From Bacteroidaceae bacterium (GTDB lineage: Bacteria > Bacteroidota > Bacteroidia > Bacteroidales > Bacteroidaceae): a stretch of DNA of 13,881 nucleotides. The position numbers and the translations under genes were made by a program. The stretch covers positions 8,162 through 22,042 of the forward strand of contig JABUUA010000032.1 in NCBI GenBank assembly GCA_021443405.1, given 5' to 3'. The notes beneath the pieces were generated by a model that made no database searches, was not told where the DNA came from, and was given only the letters and a program-made list of their open reading frames with translations. This document shows, piece by piece, positions 1 through 6,985 of the stretch (within the stretch, counting starts at the first letter, position 1; each line of letters starts with the position of its first letter).

Positions 1-476
1 ACGGGGTTATCCACTTTGTCATCGGTAGAATATGGCACTTTCTTGTTGCTGCCATATACCGATGATGAAGAGGCATAGACGAGGTGACGAACTCCCTCTG
101 CCCCACCGTCGTAACTGTGGCGGCACGCCTCGAGGATGTTGTAGAATCCTATCAGGTTTGCCTCGATGTAGGCGTCGGGGTTGGTGATGCTGTAGCGGAC
201 TCCCGCCTGGGCAGCCAGATTTACCACCAGCGACGGGCGGTAAGTAGCAAAGGTGTCTGTAATCAGCGCTTTGTCGGCGATGGAACCTTTGATGAAAATG
301 AAGCGGTCGCCGAACTGCGCGAGACGGTCGAGACGCCAGTGCTTGATGTTTACGTCATAGTAGTCGTTGAGATTGTCGATGCCGATGACCTTAGCCTCGG
401 CGTCGTCTTTCAGCAGTCGCTCGCATAGGTTACTGCCGATAAATCCGGCGGCTCCAGTTATTAAAATGGTGGTCAT
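1..476 (-). CDS. UDP-glucuronate 4-epimerase-like SDR (CapI type), C-terminus cut by window edge
   Basis: The ATG at 476-474 opens a frame that stays open to base 1, giving about 158 N-terminal residues; the rest lies outside. Seen: a Rossmann NAD-binding start TGAAGFIG (residues 7-14), then DNLNDYYDVNIK, NLAAQAGVRYS and YASSSSVYGS. The combination of the NDYYD stretch, AAQAGVRYS and SSSSVYG is characteristic of the CapI/LspL group, which interconverts UDP-GlcA and UDP-GalA in the cytosol through a 4-keto intermediate. The YxxxK catalytic pair should lie just past the edge. The start is three bases after the stop of the upstream nucleotidyltransferase, so the two are almost certainly co-transcribed and probably translationally coupled. 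A neutral UDP-Glc/UDP-GlcNAc 4-epimerase is possible but fits the motifs less well. Confidence 0.85.
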   Translation of the reverse strand, partial: MTTILITGAAGFIGSNLCERLLKDDAEAKVIGIDNLNDYYDVNIKHWRLDRLAQFGDRFIFIKGSIADKALITDTFATYRPSLVVNLAAQAGVRYSITNPDAYIEANLIGFYNILEACRHSYDGGAEGVRHLVYASSSSVYGSNKKVPYSTDDKVDNP

Positions 477-479
477 GGT

Positions 480-1214
480 CTATTCTCCGTAGATTCGTTT
501 TGCTTCTTCGTAGGTGTCCAGACTGCCGATGTCGAATCGGTTGCCCTTCATCACATAAGCGTGGATGGGCACAAGTTGGCAGAGATAGCGGAGCAAGTTG
601 CCCGGCGCATCGAATCCGCAGCCGTGATTCATGCAGTCGCGGATGAGCGGCATATCGTTCTTGTGATAGATATAGAAGGGCGGCGTTGACCAATGGCTCT
701 TTGGTTCGGCCGGTTTCTCCTCCATACCGATGACCCGCTGATGGTCGTCCAATTCCACCACACCGCTGCGGTGCAGACGTTCCAAACTGGGCTGGTGGTG
801 ACACATGCATACGCTGGTCCCCTTTTGCAAGAAGAAATCGACGTAGTCGCGCAAGGAAAAGTCCAGCAGATTATCGGCGGCCAGCACCATTATATCGTCG
901 TCCACCTGACAAGTTTCGATGGCGAGCAGCAAGTCGCGTACGGCTCCCAGTCGGGTTTCGTTGGTAGAGGTGCCGTCGTCAATGATGCGCACGGGCTTGG
1001 CGAAAGTTTCTGTGGCCGCCCACGCTTCGAAGATGTGGGCAAACTTATGGTTGGTGACGATGATGTGCTCGTCAACCTCGGGGAAGGTGTCCACGTCGTG
1101 CATCATCCGTCCCAGTATTGTGCTGCCTCCCACCTTGAGAAGAGGTTTGGGGAAGTTCTCGGTGAGCGGATAGAGGCGTGTGGCGTATCCGGCTGCAATA
1201 ACTATATTTTTCAT
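480..1214 (-). CDS. Sugar-1-phosphate nucleotidyltransferase
   Basis: 244 residues, about the size of a minimal NTP_transferase domain with no added C-terminal acyltransferase or helix domain. Seen: the nucleotide-binding loop AAGYATRLYPLT (7-18), a variant of GxGTRLxPLT, followed by FPKPLL with a conserved Lys at 23; LAADN (111-115), where the Asp should bind metal; a GVVE...EEKP segment (151-168); and RFDIGSLDTYEEA (226-238) with a second metal-type Asp. The family joins a sugar-1-phosphate to an NTP to give NDP-sugar plus pyrophosphate. Between a GHMP kinase (29-base gap) and a UDP-GlcA epimerase (3-base gap), the likely substrate is the kinase product, perhaps galacturonate-1-phosphate with UTP. 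Nucleotide and sugar specificity cannot be read from sequence alone; thymidylyl- or guanylyltransferase activity is an alternative. Confidence 0.88.
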   Translation of the reverse strand: MKNIVIAAGYATRLYPLTENFPKPLLKVGGSTILGRMMHDVDTFPEVDEHIIVTNHKFAHIFEAWAATETFAKPVRIIDDGTSTNETRLGAVRDLLLAIETCQVDDDIMVLAADNLLDFSLRDYVDFFLQKGTSVCMCHHQPSLERLHRSGVVELDDHQRVIGMEEKPAEPKSHWSTPPFYIYHKNDMPLIRDCMNHGCGFDAPGNLLRYLCQLVPIHAYVMKGNRFDIGSLDTYEEAKRIYGE

Positions 1215-1243
1215 CTTATTCTTCTTGTTAGATGAACAGGTTC

Positions 1244-2401
1244 TCAGTCGCTTTCCACGAAGCGGGCGCCGTCGCTCGACTCGCAGATAAAGGTCTGATA
1301 CGTCTTCTCGTATTGAGGATATTGCGCAAGATATTCCTCGCGGATGGCTTTTTCAATGTTGTCGGCCTTTGATGGATCGATGATGGCGATGCAAGCGCCC
1401 TTGAATCCCGCGCCAGAGAATCGGCCGCCATAGACGCCGTCCGTCTTTCTCATGGCTTGATAAATAGCATTCAGCTCGGGCGACCCGCACTCCCAGTTGT
1501 GCAGCGACGACTCGCAACTCTCGAAACTTAATCGGCCGAACCACGTCAGGTCGCCGTTTTCCCAAGCAGTCACCGCCTCGCGGACGCGCTTATATTCCGA
1601 GAAGAAGTGCTCGGCGCGGCGGGCAAATCGTGCAGGCATCTGGTCTTTGTATTTCAAGTATTTCTCGCGAGGGACGTCGCGCATGAATGTTCGGTCAAAC
1701 GACTTTATAGGAGCGTCGTCATAGGCCATAATGTTCCACGCCGCCACCTTGCATTCCTGCACGCGGAGATTGAAATCGCTGTTCACCAACGACCGCGTGA
1801 GACCAGAGAAGAAGACCGCAAGTTTGAAGGGCAGTCCGCCCTTGTCCGACTTCCTTCCACCGAAGGGAATGAGCCGGTAATCGTTGCTGTCGCAGTCGAA
1901 CATCAGCAGGTGATCTTTCTTGCCCAGCGCGATGCAAGCCTGGTCCATTATACCATTGTTCAGTCCGATATACTCGCGCTCGGCCACAGAAGCGGTCTGC
2001 GCCACTTCGAAGGGTGTGAGCGTGATGTCGTTGGCCTTGGCGTAAGCCATCACATAAGCAATCAGCACGGCTGCCGACGACGATAGTCCGCCCACGGGCA
2101 TCGAGCCCTGCAGCACACCGCGTATGCCGTGCTTCAGTTCGAATTTCTTGCGAAGTGCGTATTTTGCGCCGCGGGCATAGTCGCCCCAATTGCCTTGCTT
2201 GATGAGCGTCTCCTCTTGAATGTTGAATGATATCTTTCCGTCGAACGTCCGCGACTCCAAGTCCACAGTGCCGTCCGCCGTGATGTCGAACCAAAGGTCG
2301 ATACCTTTGTCCAGCGCAAAGCCGCTGATAAGACCGTGCTGATGGTCGGAATGAGCCCCAACAGTGCAGATGCGGTAAGGCGAGAAGATATGGTATTGCA
2401 T
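1244..2401 (-). CDS. GHMP sugar kinase, galacturonokinase-like
   Basis: 385 residues with the three GHMP motifs: SPYRICTVGAHSDHQHG near the N-terminus (7-23), the ATP loop PVGGLSSSAA (102-111), and GGRFSGAGFKGACIA (325-339). D153 in GLNNGIMDQA is the expected catalytic base. In galactokinases motif 1 reads GRxNLIGEHTDY, and its Glu contacts the sugar C6 hydroxyl; here that position is Ala16, while the Arg, His and Asp partners (R10, H17, D19) remain. As recalled, plant galacturonokinase has the same SPYRIC..GAH.DHQ pattern, plus similar WG.YARGA, FSGL, KRAEH.FSE and ECG segments, all visible here. The inferred reaction is D-galacturonate plus ATP to alpha-D-GalA-1-P in the cytosol. The kinase family is certain; the substrate is inferred. 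The start at 2401 places motif 1 at the usual distance from the N-terminus. Confidence 0.85.
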   Translation of the reverse strand: MQYHIFSPYRICTVGAHSDHQHGLISGFALDKGIDLWFDITADGTVDLESRTFDGKISFNIQEETLIKQGNWGDYARGAKYALRKKFELKHGIRGVLQGSMPVGGLSSSAAVLIAYVMAYAKANDITLTPFEVAQTASVAEREYIGLNNGIMDQACIALGKKDHLLMFDCDSNDYRLIPFGGRKSDKGGLPFKLAVFFSGLTRSLVNSDFNLRVQECKVAAWNIMAYDDAPIKSFDRTFMRDVPREKYLKYKDQMPARFARRAEHFFSEYKRVREAVTAWENGDLTWFGRLSFESCESSLHNWECGSPELNAIYQAMRKTDGVYGGRFSGAGFKGACIAIIDPSKADNIEKAIREEYLAQYPQYEKTYQTFICESSDGARFVESD

Positions 2402-2544
2402 AGATGATTTAGGTTTTCGGATGATTTGATTAGAGCTTACAGCTGAGAGCTTATAGTTTTTAGCTTATAGCTTATAACTGAGAGTTGAGAAATAATGAAA
2501 CCTTTCATCTCTAAGCTATCATCTCTCAACTCCAAACTATGTGT
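2402..2544. repeat. AGCTTATAG short repeats and a 9-bp inverted repeat between aminotransferase and kinase genes
   Basis: The 143-base spacer carries repeated AGCTTATAG-like words (2448-2456, 2462-2470, 2469-2476, with a degenerate AGCTTACAG at 2434-2442). It also has a perfect inverted pair GAGTTGAGA (2482-2490) and TCTCAACTC (2524-2532), with a small ATGAAA/TTTCAT dyad between the arms (2495-2508). On the minus strand the words read TATAAGCT. I see no good TAnnTTTG box for the kinase here, so the kinase may depend on read-through from the aminotransferase. Confidence 0.6.
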
Positions 2545-3789
2545 TCATCGAACGATGACTTCCTTGAGGCAGTCCACGATGTAGCGGACATCGTCGTCCG
2601 AGACACACGGTCCGGCGGGAAGGCAGAAGCCAACCTTGAAGATGGATTCGCTCACGCCGTTGACGTAGGCTGGCGACCCGGCATAGACGGGCTGCTTATG
2701 CATGGGCTTCCACACGGGGCGAACCTCCACCATTTTCTCAAGCATCGCCACGCGCAGCGCCTCAACATTGTCGTTGGGCTGGCAGTCGGTGGTGGCCGAA
2801 TCTACTGACTTGATGACGCCGGCCGCGCCACCCACGGCGGTGGTTATTACTTCCTTGTAGGCATTTTCCTGGCCCATCACCTTCACGTCGGCGTCGATGG
2901 TGGCTGTGCACAACCAGTAGTTCGAGTCGTAGCGCGGGTCGGCTGGCTGCTTGTGAAGGTGGATGCCGGGAACATCGGCTAAAAGTTCCTCGTAAAGTGC
3001 CTGCACATGTTTGTGGTGGGCTATGTGGGCGTCGGCCACCGTCATCTGTCCGCGGCCGATGCCTGCGCAGACGTTGCTCATGCGGTAATTGTAGCCGATG
3101 GTCGTGTGCTCGTAATAGGGATAGGCGTCACGTGCTTGCGTGGCATACCACATGGCGGTATTCTTTTCCTCAGCGTTCTGGCAGATCAAAGCGCCGCCGC
3201 CCGAGGTTGTAATCATTTTATTGCCGTTGAACGACAGGACGCCGAATCGTCCGAACGTGCCCAACATTTTGCCGTCGAAGCGCGAGCCGAAACCTTCGGC
3301 GGCGTCCTCTATCACGGGAATCCCGTAGCGGGCGGCAATGGCCATGATTTTCTCGCAGTCGTAGGGCATTCCATACAGCGCCACCGGCACGATGGCCTTA
3401 GGTTTTTGGCCCGTCACGGCGACGCGGTCCTCGATAGCTGCTTCCAGCAGGGAGGGGTCCATATTCCAAGTCTCGGGTTCCGAATCGACGAACACAGGCG
3501 TGGCACCCAGATATTTCACGGGGTTTGCCGAAGCGCAGAACGTGAAGCTCTGCACAATCACCTCGTCGCCCGGTTGCACGCCGCACGCAATCAGCGCAAG
3601 ATGCACGGCCGATGTGCCCGTGGCAAGAGCCACAACTGCCCGCTGCTGGCCCACAAACTTCTCAAGTTCTGCCTCGAACGCGTCCACGTTGGGCCCGAGA
3701 GGTACTACCCAATTGGTGTCGAAAGCCTCTTGTATGTATTTTTGTTCCTCGCCGCTTTCGCTCATGTGTGCGAGGCAGAGGTTAATCAT
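2545..3789 (-). CDS. DegT/DnrJ/EryC1/StrS-family PLP sugar aminotransferase
   Basis: PLP-dependent enzyme of the type that converts a 4-keto (or 3-keto) nucleotide sugar to an amino sugar using glutamate. About 414 residues from the chosen ATG at 3789 (MINLCLAHMS...), which matches the usual family N-terminus; an ATG at 3810 would add seven residues. Seen, counting from 3789: GTSAVH (58-63), QSFTFCASANP (80-90), IEDAAEGFGS (160-169) with the cofactor Asp, SFNGNKMITTSGGG with the Schiff-base Lys at 191, NYRMSN, and a C-terminal RPVWKPMH segment contacting substrate. The closest-feeling group is the PglE/LegC-like one that makes bacillosamine-type sugars. No 4,6-dehydratase is present in the window, so the nucleotide-sugar substrate is unknown. 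It is the first gene of the leftward group. Confidence 0.88.
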   Translation of the reverse strand: MINLCLAHMSESGEEQKYIQEAFDTNWVVPLGPNVDAFEAELEKFVGQQRAVVALATGTSAVHLALIACGVQPGDEVIVQSFTFCASANPVKYLGATPVFVDSEPETWNMDPSLLEAAIEDRVAVTGQKPKAIVPVALYGMPYDCEKIMAIAARYGIPVIEDAAEGFGSRFDGKMLGTFGRFGVLSFNGNKMITTSGGGALICQNAEEKNTAMWYATQARDAYPYYEHTTIGYNYRMSNVCAGIGRGQMTVADAHIAHHKHVQALYEELLADVPGIHLHKQPADPRYDSNYWLCTATIDADVKVMGQENAYKEVITTAVGGAAGVIKSVDSATTDCQPNDNVEALRVAMLEKMVEVRPVWKPMHKQPVYAGSPAYVNGVSESIFKVGFCLPAGPCVSDDDVRYIVDCLKEVIVR

Positions 3790-3866
3790 TTTATTTGGTC
3801 TGTATCCCATACTGCAGATGTTGCGGGTTTCTTGTGCTATTTTTTTGTTTCCTGTCGTAAGTTCGC

Positions 3867-3951
3867 AATGATTTAACTGACTTTATAATTGTTAGTTATA
3901 GGGGGGGGGTATCGCCCGCAGCAACTAAACAATTGTGTCAGTGTAATCATT
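3867..3951. repeat. Imperfect inverted repeat with a nine-G tract in the loop
   Basis: The left arm (3867-3897) and the reverse complement of the right arm (3923-3951) share AATGATT, two mismatches, ACTGAC, a short gap, then AATTGTT and AGTT. About 24 of 30 positions pair. The 25-base apex (3898-3922) contains G9 at 3901-3909. If transcription of the aminotransferase starts near 3966, the arms would fold into a leader hairpin carrying nine C in its loop. Confidence 0.65.
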
Positions 3952-3969
3952 CGTCACATTATCAACATG

Positions 3970-3977
3970 CAAAGATA
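3970..3977 (-). promoter_or_regulatory. Candidate -7 box for the aminotransferase operon
   Basis: On the minus strand this reads TATCTTTG, matching the Bacteroidetes TAnnTTTG -7 element. No clear TTTG -33 box stands 19-21 bases upstream. Start of transcription a few bases downstream would give a leader of roughly 155-180 bases containing the G9/C9 inverted repeat. Confidence 0.45.
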
Positions 3978-4094
3978 CAAAATAAATCTTTATGATGTAC
4001 TTGTTTTCATCTTTTTTTGTGTTTTGTGACTCAACGCGGGAACGTCAGCAAGAGATGCAGAGGACAGAAAAAAGGGGTTCAGACGGTTGGTTTC

Positions 4095-4180
4095 AGACAT
4101 GCGTATGTTTGGGCTTAGACGTCCTTATGTTTGAGCTCACACGTCCTTATGTGTGAGGCCAGACAATAGGACGTCTTTTT
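4095..4180. repeat. Tandem 22-bp repeats with hairpin and T-run
   Basis: Units begin at 4095, 4117, 4139 and 4161 with exact 22-base spacing. The best two share ACGTCCTTATG and TGAG; the 4095 unit is degenerate, and the 4161 unit carries the reverse half AGGACGT. CTCACAC (4136-4142) and GTGTGAG (4151-4157) form a perfect 7-bp stem. An outer stem pairs AGACGTCCT (4117-4125) with AGGACGTCT (4168-4176), followed by T5. It lies just downstream of the GH127-type gene's stop (that gene is on the minus strand). The half-site recurs at the right edge of the window. Confidence 0.75.
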
Positions 4181-4206
4181 CGGCACCTCCTAATGATTGT
4201 TTTGTG

Positions 4207-6960
4207 CTATGGGGTCGCCTTGATTTGGTTGACGGCTTTTTCAATCATATCCGGCGTGCCGCTTCCGTCGCGAACATAGCGGATGACCATGTTGGCGTAG
4301 CGACGAGCGTCGTCATTGATGCTTCGGTTGCTGTGCAGAAGTGCTTCGAGTTCAGCCAAATCCTCGGGCTCGGCGAGATGGCTCGGGCGCATGCTGTTCA
4401 GGGTCATGTTCAGTTCTGCTGTGAGCGCGTCGATATCGCGTTGCACCTTGGCCGTGCTCCCTTGTCGGGCAGCGTCGTAAGCCGTCTGCATTTTCTTCAG
4501 CCCGTGCGGCGCCCAACGTTGTGGCGTAGCGAGGCGCTCCTCGGCCAGTTGCAGCGCCGTCGCCAGGGCAGTGCGGTCGAGATGTGCTTTCCTTTGTTTC
4601 TTCTTGTTGCCGTCAACGTGCAGTCGCAAATAGTGGGTGCTGGGGGTGGAAAAGCTATAGTCGGGGTAGAAATGCTTGCCTGCCACCGTGAGCGTCACCA
4701 GTCCTTCGCTGTCGTCTGCCCGCTTAATGTCCGATAAATCAGTGCGAACGGTGATTTCCGTCTCCTCCCATGTGGTGGCGTCGGGCGTAGCCATAGCCAG
4801 AGGTCCGCACATGAGAGTTCCCAACCATTCGGCGGGGAAGCTGCGACGCCCGCCACGTTCGTCCGTGGCCGCGATATCCATCTTGTCGGGACCAAAGTTC
4901 ACATGCACGGTGAAGGGCATATCTATGCTGATGCGGTCGCCCTCCTCCCATCGGCGGGCCGGTATGGTGAAGTAGCTGCTGGGCTGAGGATGCTCGCAAA
5001 GCGTCCGGCCGTTGAGTCGAATCGTAAAGCCGTCGGTGGCCCAATAAGGGACGCGCAGTTTGACGGCGACGGGACATTCGGACCGAAGGAATGTGATTTC
5101 CGAGTGCTCAGCCGGCCACGAACAAGTCTGGGTGAAAGCAAGTTGCTGGGTGTTCACCTCGGTGGGCAGATACAGCGATACCCACAAACAAGTGTCGTTG
5201 GCCAGATAGGCCGCCTCTTGGTATTTGACGTGGTTCTCCACGCCAGTGCCGCCGCAGCAAGTGCTCTGCGGAGTCTCGTTGCCAAACGGCTTTTGACCGT
5301 GCAGTCCGACTGCGTATTGGTAGGTGCAAGCCCAGGCGGTAGGGTGGAGCGAACCTATGATTTGATTGTACAGAACGCGCTCATAATAGTCCATAAGACC
5401 GGCGTCGTCGGGCGTGAAACAAGCCAAGTCTTTGGTGAGTTTGGCCAGATTGTAGGCGCAGCACGTCTCGTTGATGTCGGCGTTGGGATGCGTCGTCATG
5501 CTCAGCATCTGTGTATAAGGCTGGCGAAACATTTCGCCGTTGCCCACGCCGCCCGTGCTATAAACGTAGCGACTCTGCACCATGTCCCAGAAGTTACGTG
5601 CTATGGAGTAGTAGTAAGGGTTGCGCCCGACTCGGTACTCACGTAAGGCACCTGTAATCATGGGGATATGTTGATTGGCATGACGGGTGCGTATATCGTC
5701 GATGTTGTGAGCCAACGGTTCGAAGAAGGCCGGTGCATCGAAGTAGCCGGACGCCTCGAGCAGACGCTCCGCTTTCGCCGAGTCGTCGCGGTTCATCTCG
5801 GCCAGACGCGCCAGCGATTCGCTCATGCCGCCCACTTCGCCCGCGATGTACATGTTCCACATCTCGTAACGATTGCCGGGCCGTGCGCGCCGTTCCTCCT
5901 GCGAACCCGTCGTTGTCACGTAGGTTCGGTAGTGCAGACGGTTCCACACCCATAAGCCCATGTCGGTGGCGATGAGTTTGGCTTTCGCGGCAATCGACGG
6001 GTCGTCAATCAGCAGGGCTATGTCGATGAGCCCGGCCAACTGCTTGTGAATGGTGTAGTAAGGTGCCCACACCCAAGCCTCGTTGTTATAGGCTCGGTAC
6101 ATTTCTATAAGGACAGGGTGCTGGGCGGGAATCGCATTCAGGTAGCCATAACCATAGTTCGTCCAGTCTTGTTTGTAGTGGTCAAACGCCTCCCACGTGC
6201 CTTTCAAGAGCGGCAGTTCCGCCTCGGGAGCCAAATCACGCGCCTCACGATAGCGGCCCAGCGTCGGGTCATAGATGAAGGTTCGTTCTTGGCAAAGCCG
6301 CAGTTCGTCCACAATTCGGCAGATGCGCGAGCGCAGACTGTCGCGCTGCCAAGCCTTTGTGGCGCTGGCAAAGCCCATGGCGAGTGCCGACATATAATGG
6401 CCAGTACCGTGCCCCTTTAGCTTAGTGGTGGGCGAGTCCCAGCCGTCGCTTTCGGTGTAGCCCGCCGTGGGCAGACCGTAGGTGTCGCGGTAATTGTAGA
6501 GCTGCTGGGTGATGTCCAGTGCCAACAATGCCTCGATGTCGCGGTCGCGGTTGCGGGAAAGGAGCGTGTTCCCCGTTATGTGCACGGCGTTCAGTGGTAA
6601 TGTGTTGGCCACCAGGTCAGGTGCTTTCGCTGGTTGGTCCACTACTTTCACCGCCGCTTCTATGGGGAAACCTTGCGCCTGCGTGTTATCGCCTAAGATG
6701 AAACCTTGTATGGTGTACTGTGTGCCGACGGGTCGTTGGGCCAGTTCTTGTTCGGTCTGTGGCTGTGCATTGTTCCATCGAGTTTGCCGCCATTCGCAGT
6801 GGCCGTCGTTGTAAGTTACCCACACACGCCATGGCAACGAGGGAACATTTCCCTTCGTTACCGTTATGTTGATGGGCGAAACATGCTTTATCTGTCGTGT
6901 CTTTGCCGTGATGGGCAGGGTCAACAGACAGAGCAAAAAGGTCAGGACTCGCGCGCGCAT
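4207..6960 (-). CDS. Exported GH127/GH146-type beta-L-arabinofuranosidase with Ig-like and helical C-terminal modules
   Basis: 917 residues. A Sec signal peptide occupies about 1-19 (cleavage after PITA), so it acts in the periplasm or beyond. Residues about 27-108 look like a Big_4 Ig-like domain (VTYNDG, YTIQGFILG). The DUF1680-type (alpha/alpha)6 catalytic core spans about 115-740. The expected zinc and nucleophile set is visible: NETC with E498 and C500, then STCCGGTG with C568 and C569; the first Cys of the CC pair would be the nucleophile. E476 in GGVGNGEMF is a candidate acid/base. Residues about 795-857 resemble a FIVAR-like helical module, and a further helical tail follows. The family removes beta-L-Araf from plant glycoproteins and pectins. 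It starts 25 bases after the GH27 stop, so the two form an operon. GH127 versus GH146 assignment needs a tree. Confidence 0.85.
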   Translation of the reverse strand: MRARVLTFLLCLLTLPITAKTRQIKHVSPINITVTKGNVPSLPWRVWVTYNDGHCEWRQTRWNNAQPQTEQELAQRPVGTQYTIQGFILGDNTQAQGFPIEAAVKVVDQPAKAPDLVANTLPLNAVHITGNTLLSRNRDRDIEALLALDITQQLYNYRDTYGLPTAGYTESDGWDSPTTKLKGHGTGHYMSALAMGFASATKAWQRDSLRSRICRIVDELRLCQERTFIYDPTLGRYREARDLAPEAELPLLKGTWEAFDHYKQDWTNYGYGYLNAIPAQHPVLIEMYRAYNNEAWVWAPYYTIHKQLAGLIDIALLIDDPSIAAKAKLIATDMGLWVWNRLHYRTYVTTTGSQEERRARPGNRYEMWNMYIAGEVGGMSESLARLAEMNRDDSAKAERLLEASGYFDAPAFFEPLAHNIDDIRTRHANQHIPMITGALREYRVGRNPYYYSIARNFWDMVQSRYVYSTGGVGNGEMFRQPYTQMLSMTTHPNADINETCCAYNLAKLTKDLACFTPDDAGLMDYYERVLYNQIIGSLHPTAWACTYQYAVGLHGQKPFGNETPQSTCCGGTGVENHVKYQEAAYLANDTCLWVSLYLPTEVNTQQLAFTQTCSWPAEHSEITFLRSECPVAVKLRVPYWATDGFTIRLNGRTLCEHPQPSSYFTIPARRWEEGDRISIDMPFTVHVNFGPDKMDIAATDERGGRRSFPAEWLGTLMCGPLAMATPDATTWEETEITVRTDLSDIKRADDSEGLVTLTVAGKHFYPDYSFSTPSTHYLRLHVDGNKKKQRKAHLDRTALATALQLAEERLATPQRWAPHGLKKMQTAYDAARQGSTAKVQRDIDALTAELNMTLNSMRPSHLAEPEDLAELEALLHSNRSINDDARRYANMVIRYVRDGSGTPDMIEKAVNQIKATP

Positions 6961-6985
6961 ACTATATTATATAAGGTAAGGACGA

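Larger units (their letters stand above)
3790..4206. other. Gene-free spacer with promoter, inverted repeat and 22-bp repeats
   Basis: No credible gene lies in this stretch. From left to right it holds the leader of the aminotransferase (minus strand), an imperfect inverted repeat with a G9 tract at its apex (3867-3951), a minus-strand -7 box (3970-3977), an AT-rich stretch, and three to four 22-bp repeat units ending in T5 (4095-4180). The open frames crossing it only extend shadow frames of the neighbours. Confidence 0.7.

Noticed and set aside
1244..2401. Ordinary galactokinase (galK)
   Set aside because: Motif 1 lacks the Glu that contacts galactose C6, and the neighbours are uronate-nucleotide enzymes rather than galT or galM.
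3007..3876. Plus-strand frame of 289 codons opposite the aminotransferase
   Set aside because: Antisense shadow; its extension into the spacer adds no motif and no promoter or ribosome site fits it.
3867..3951. Invertible promoter switch of the Bacteroides capsule type
   Set aside because: The arms are imperfect and separated by only 25 bases, too short to carry an invertible promoter, and no site-specific recombinase is in the window.
4095..4180. CRISPR array
   Set aside because: The 22-base units are contiguous without unique spacers, they diverge from one another, and no cas gene is present.
4117..4180. Plus-strand intrinsic terminator
   Set aside because: The fold and T5 would suit one, but no plus-strand gene lies upstream; it is better described as part of the repeat.
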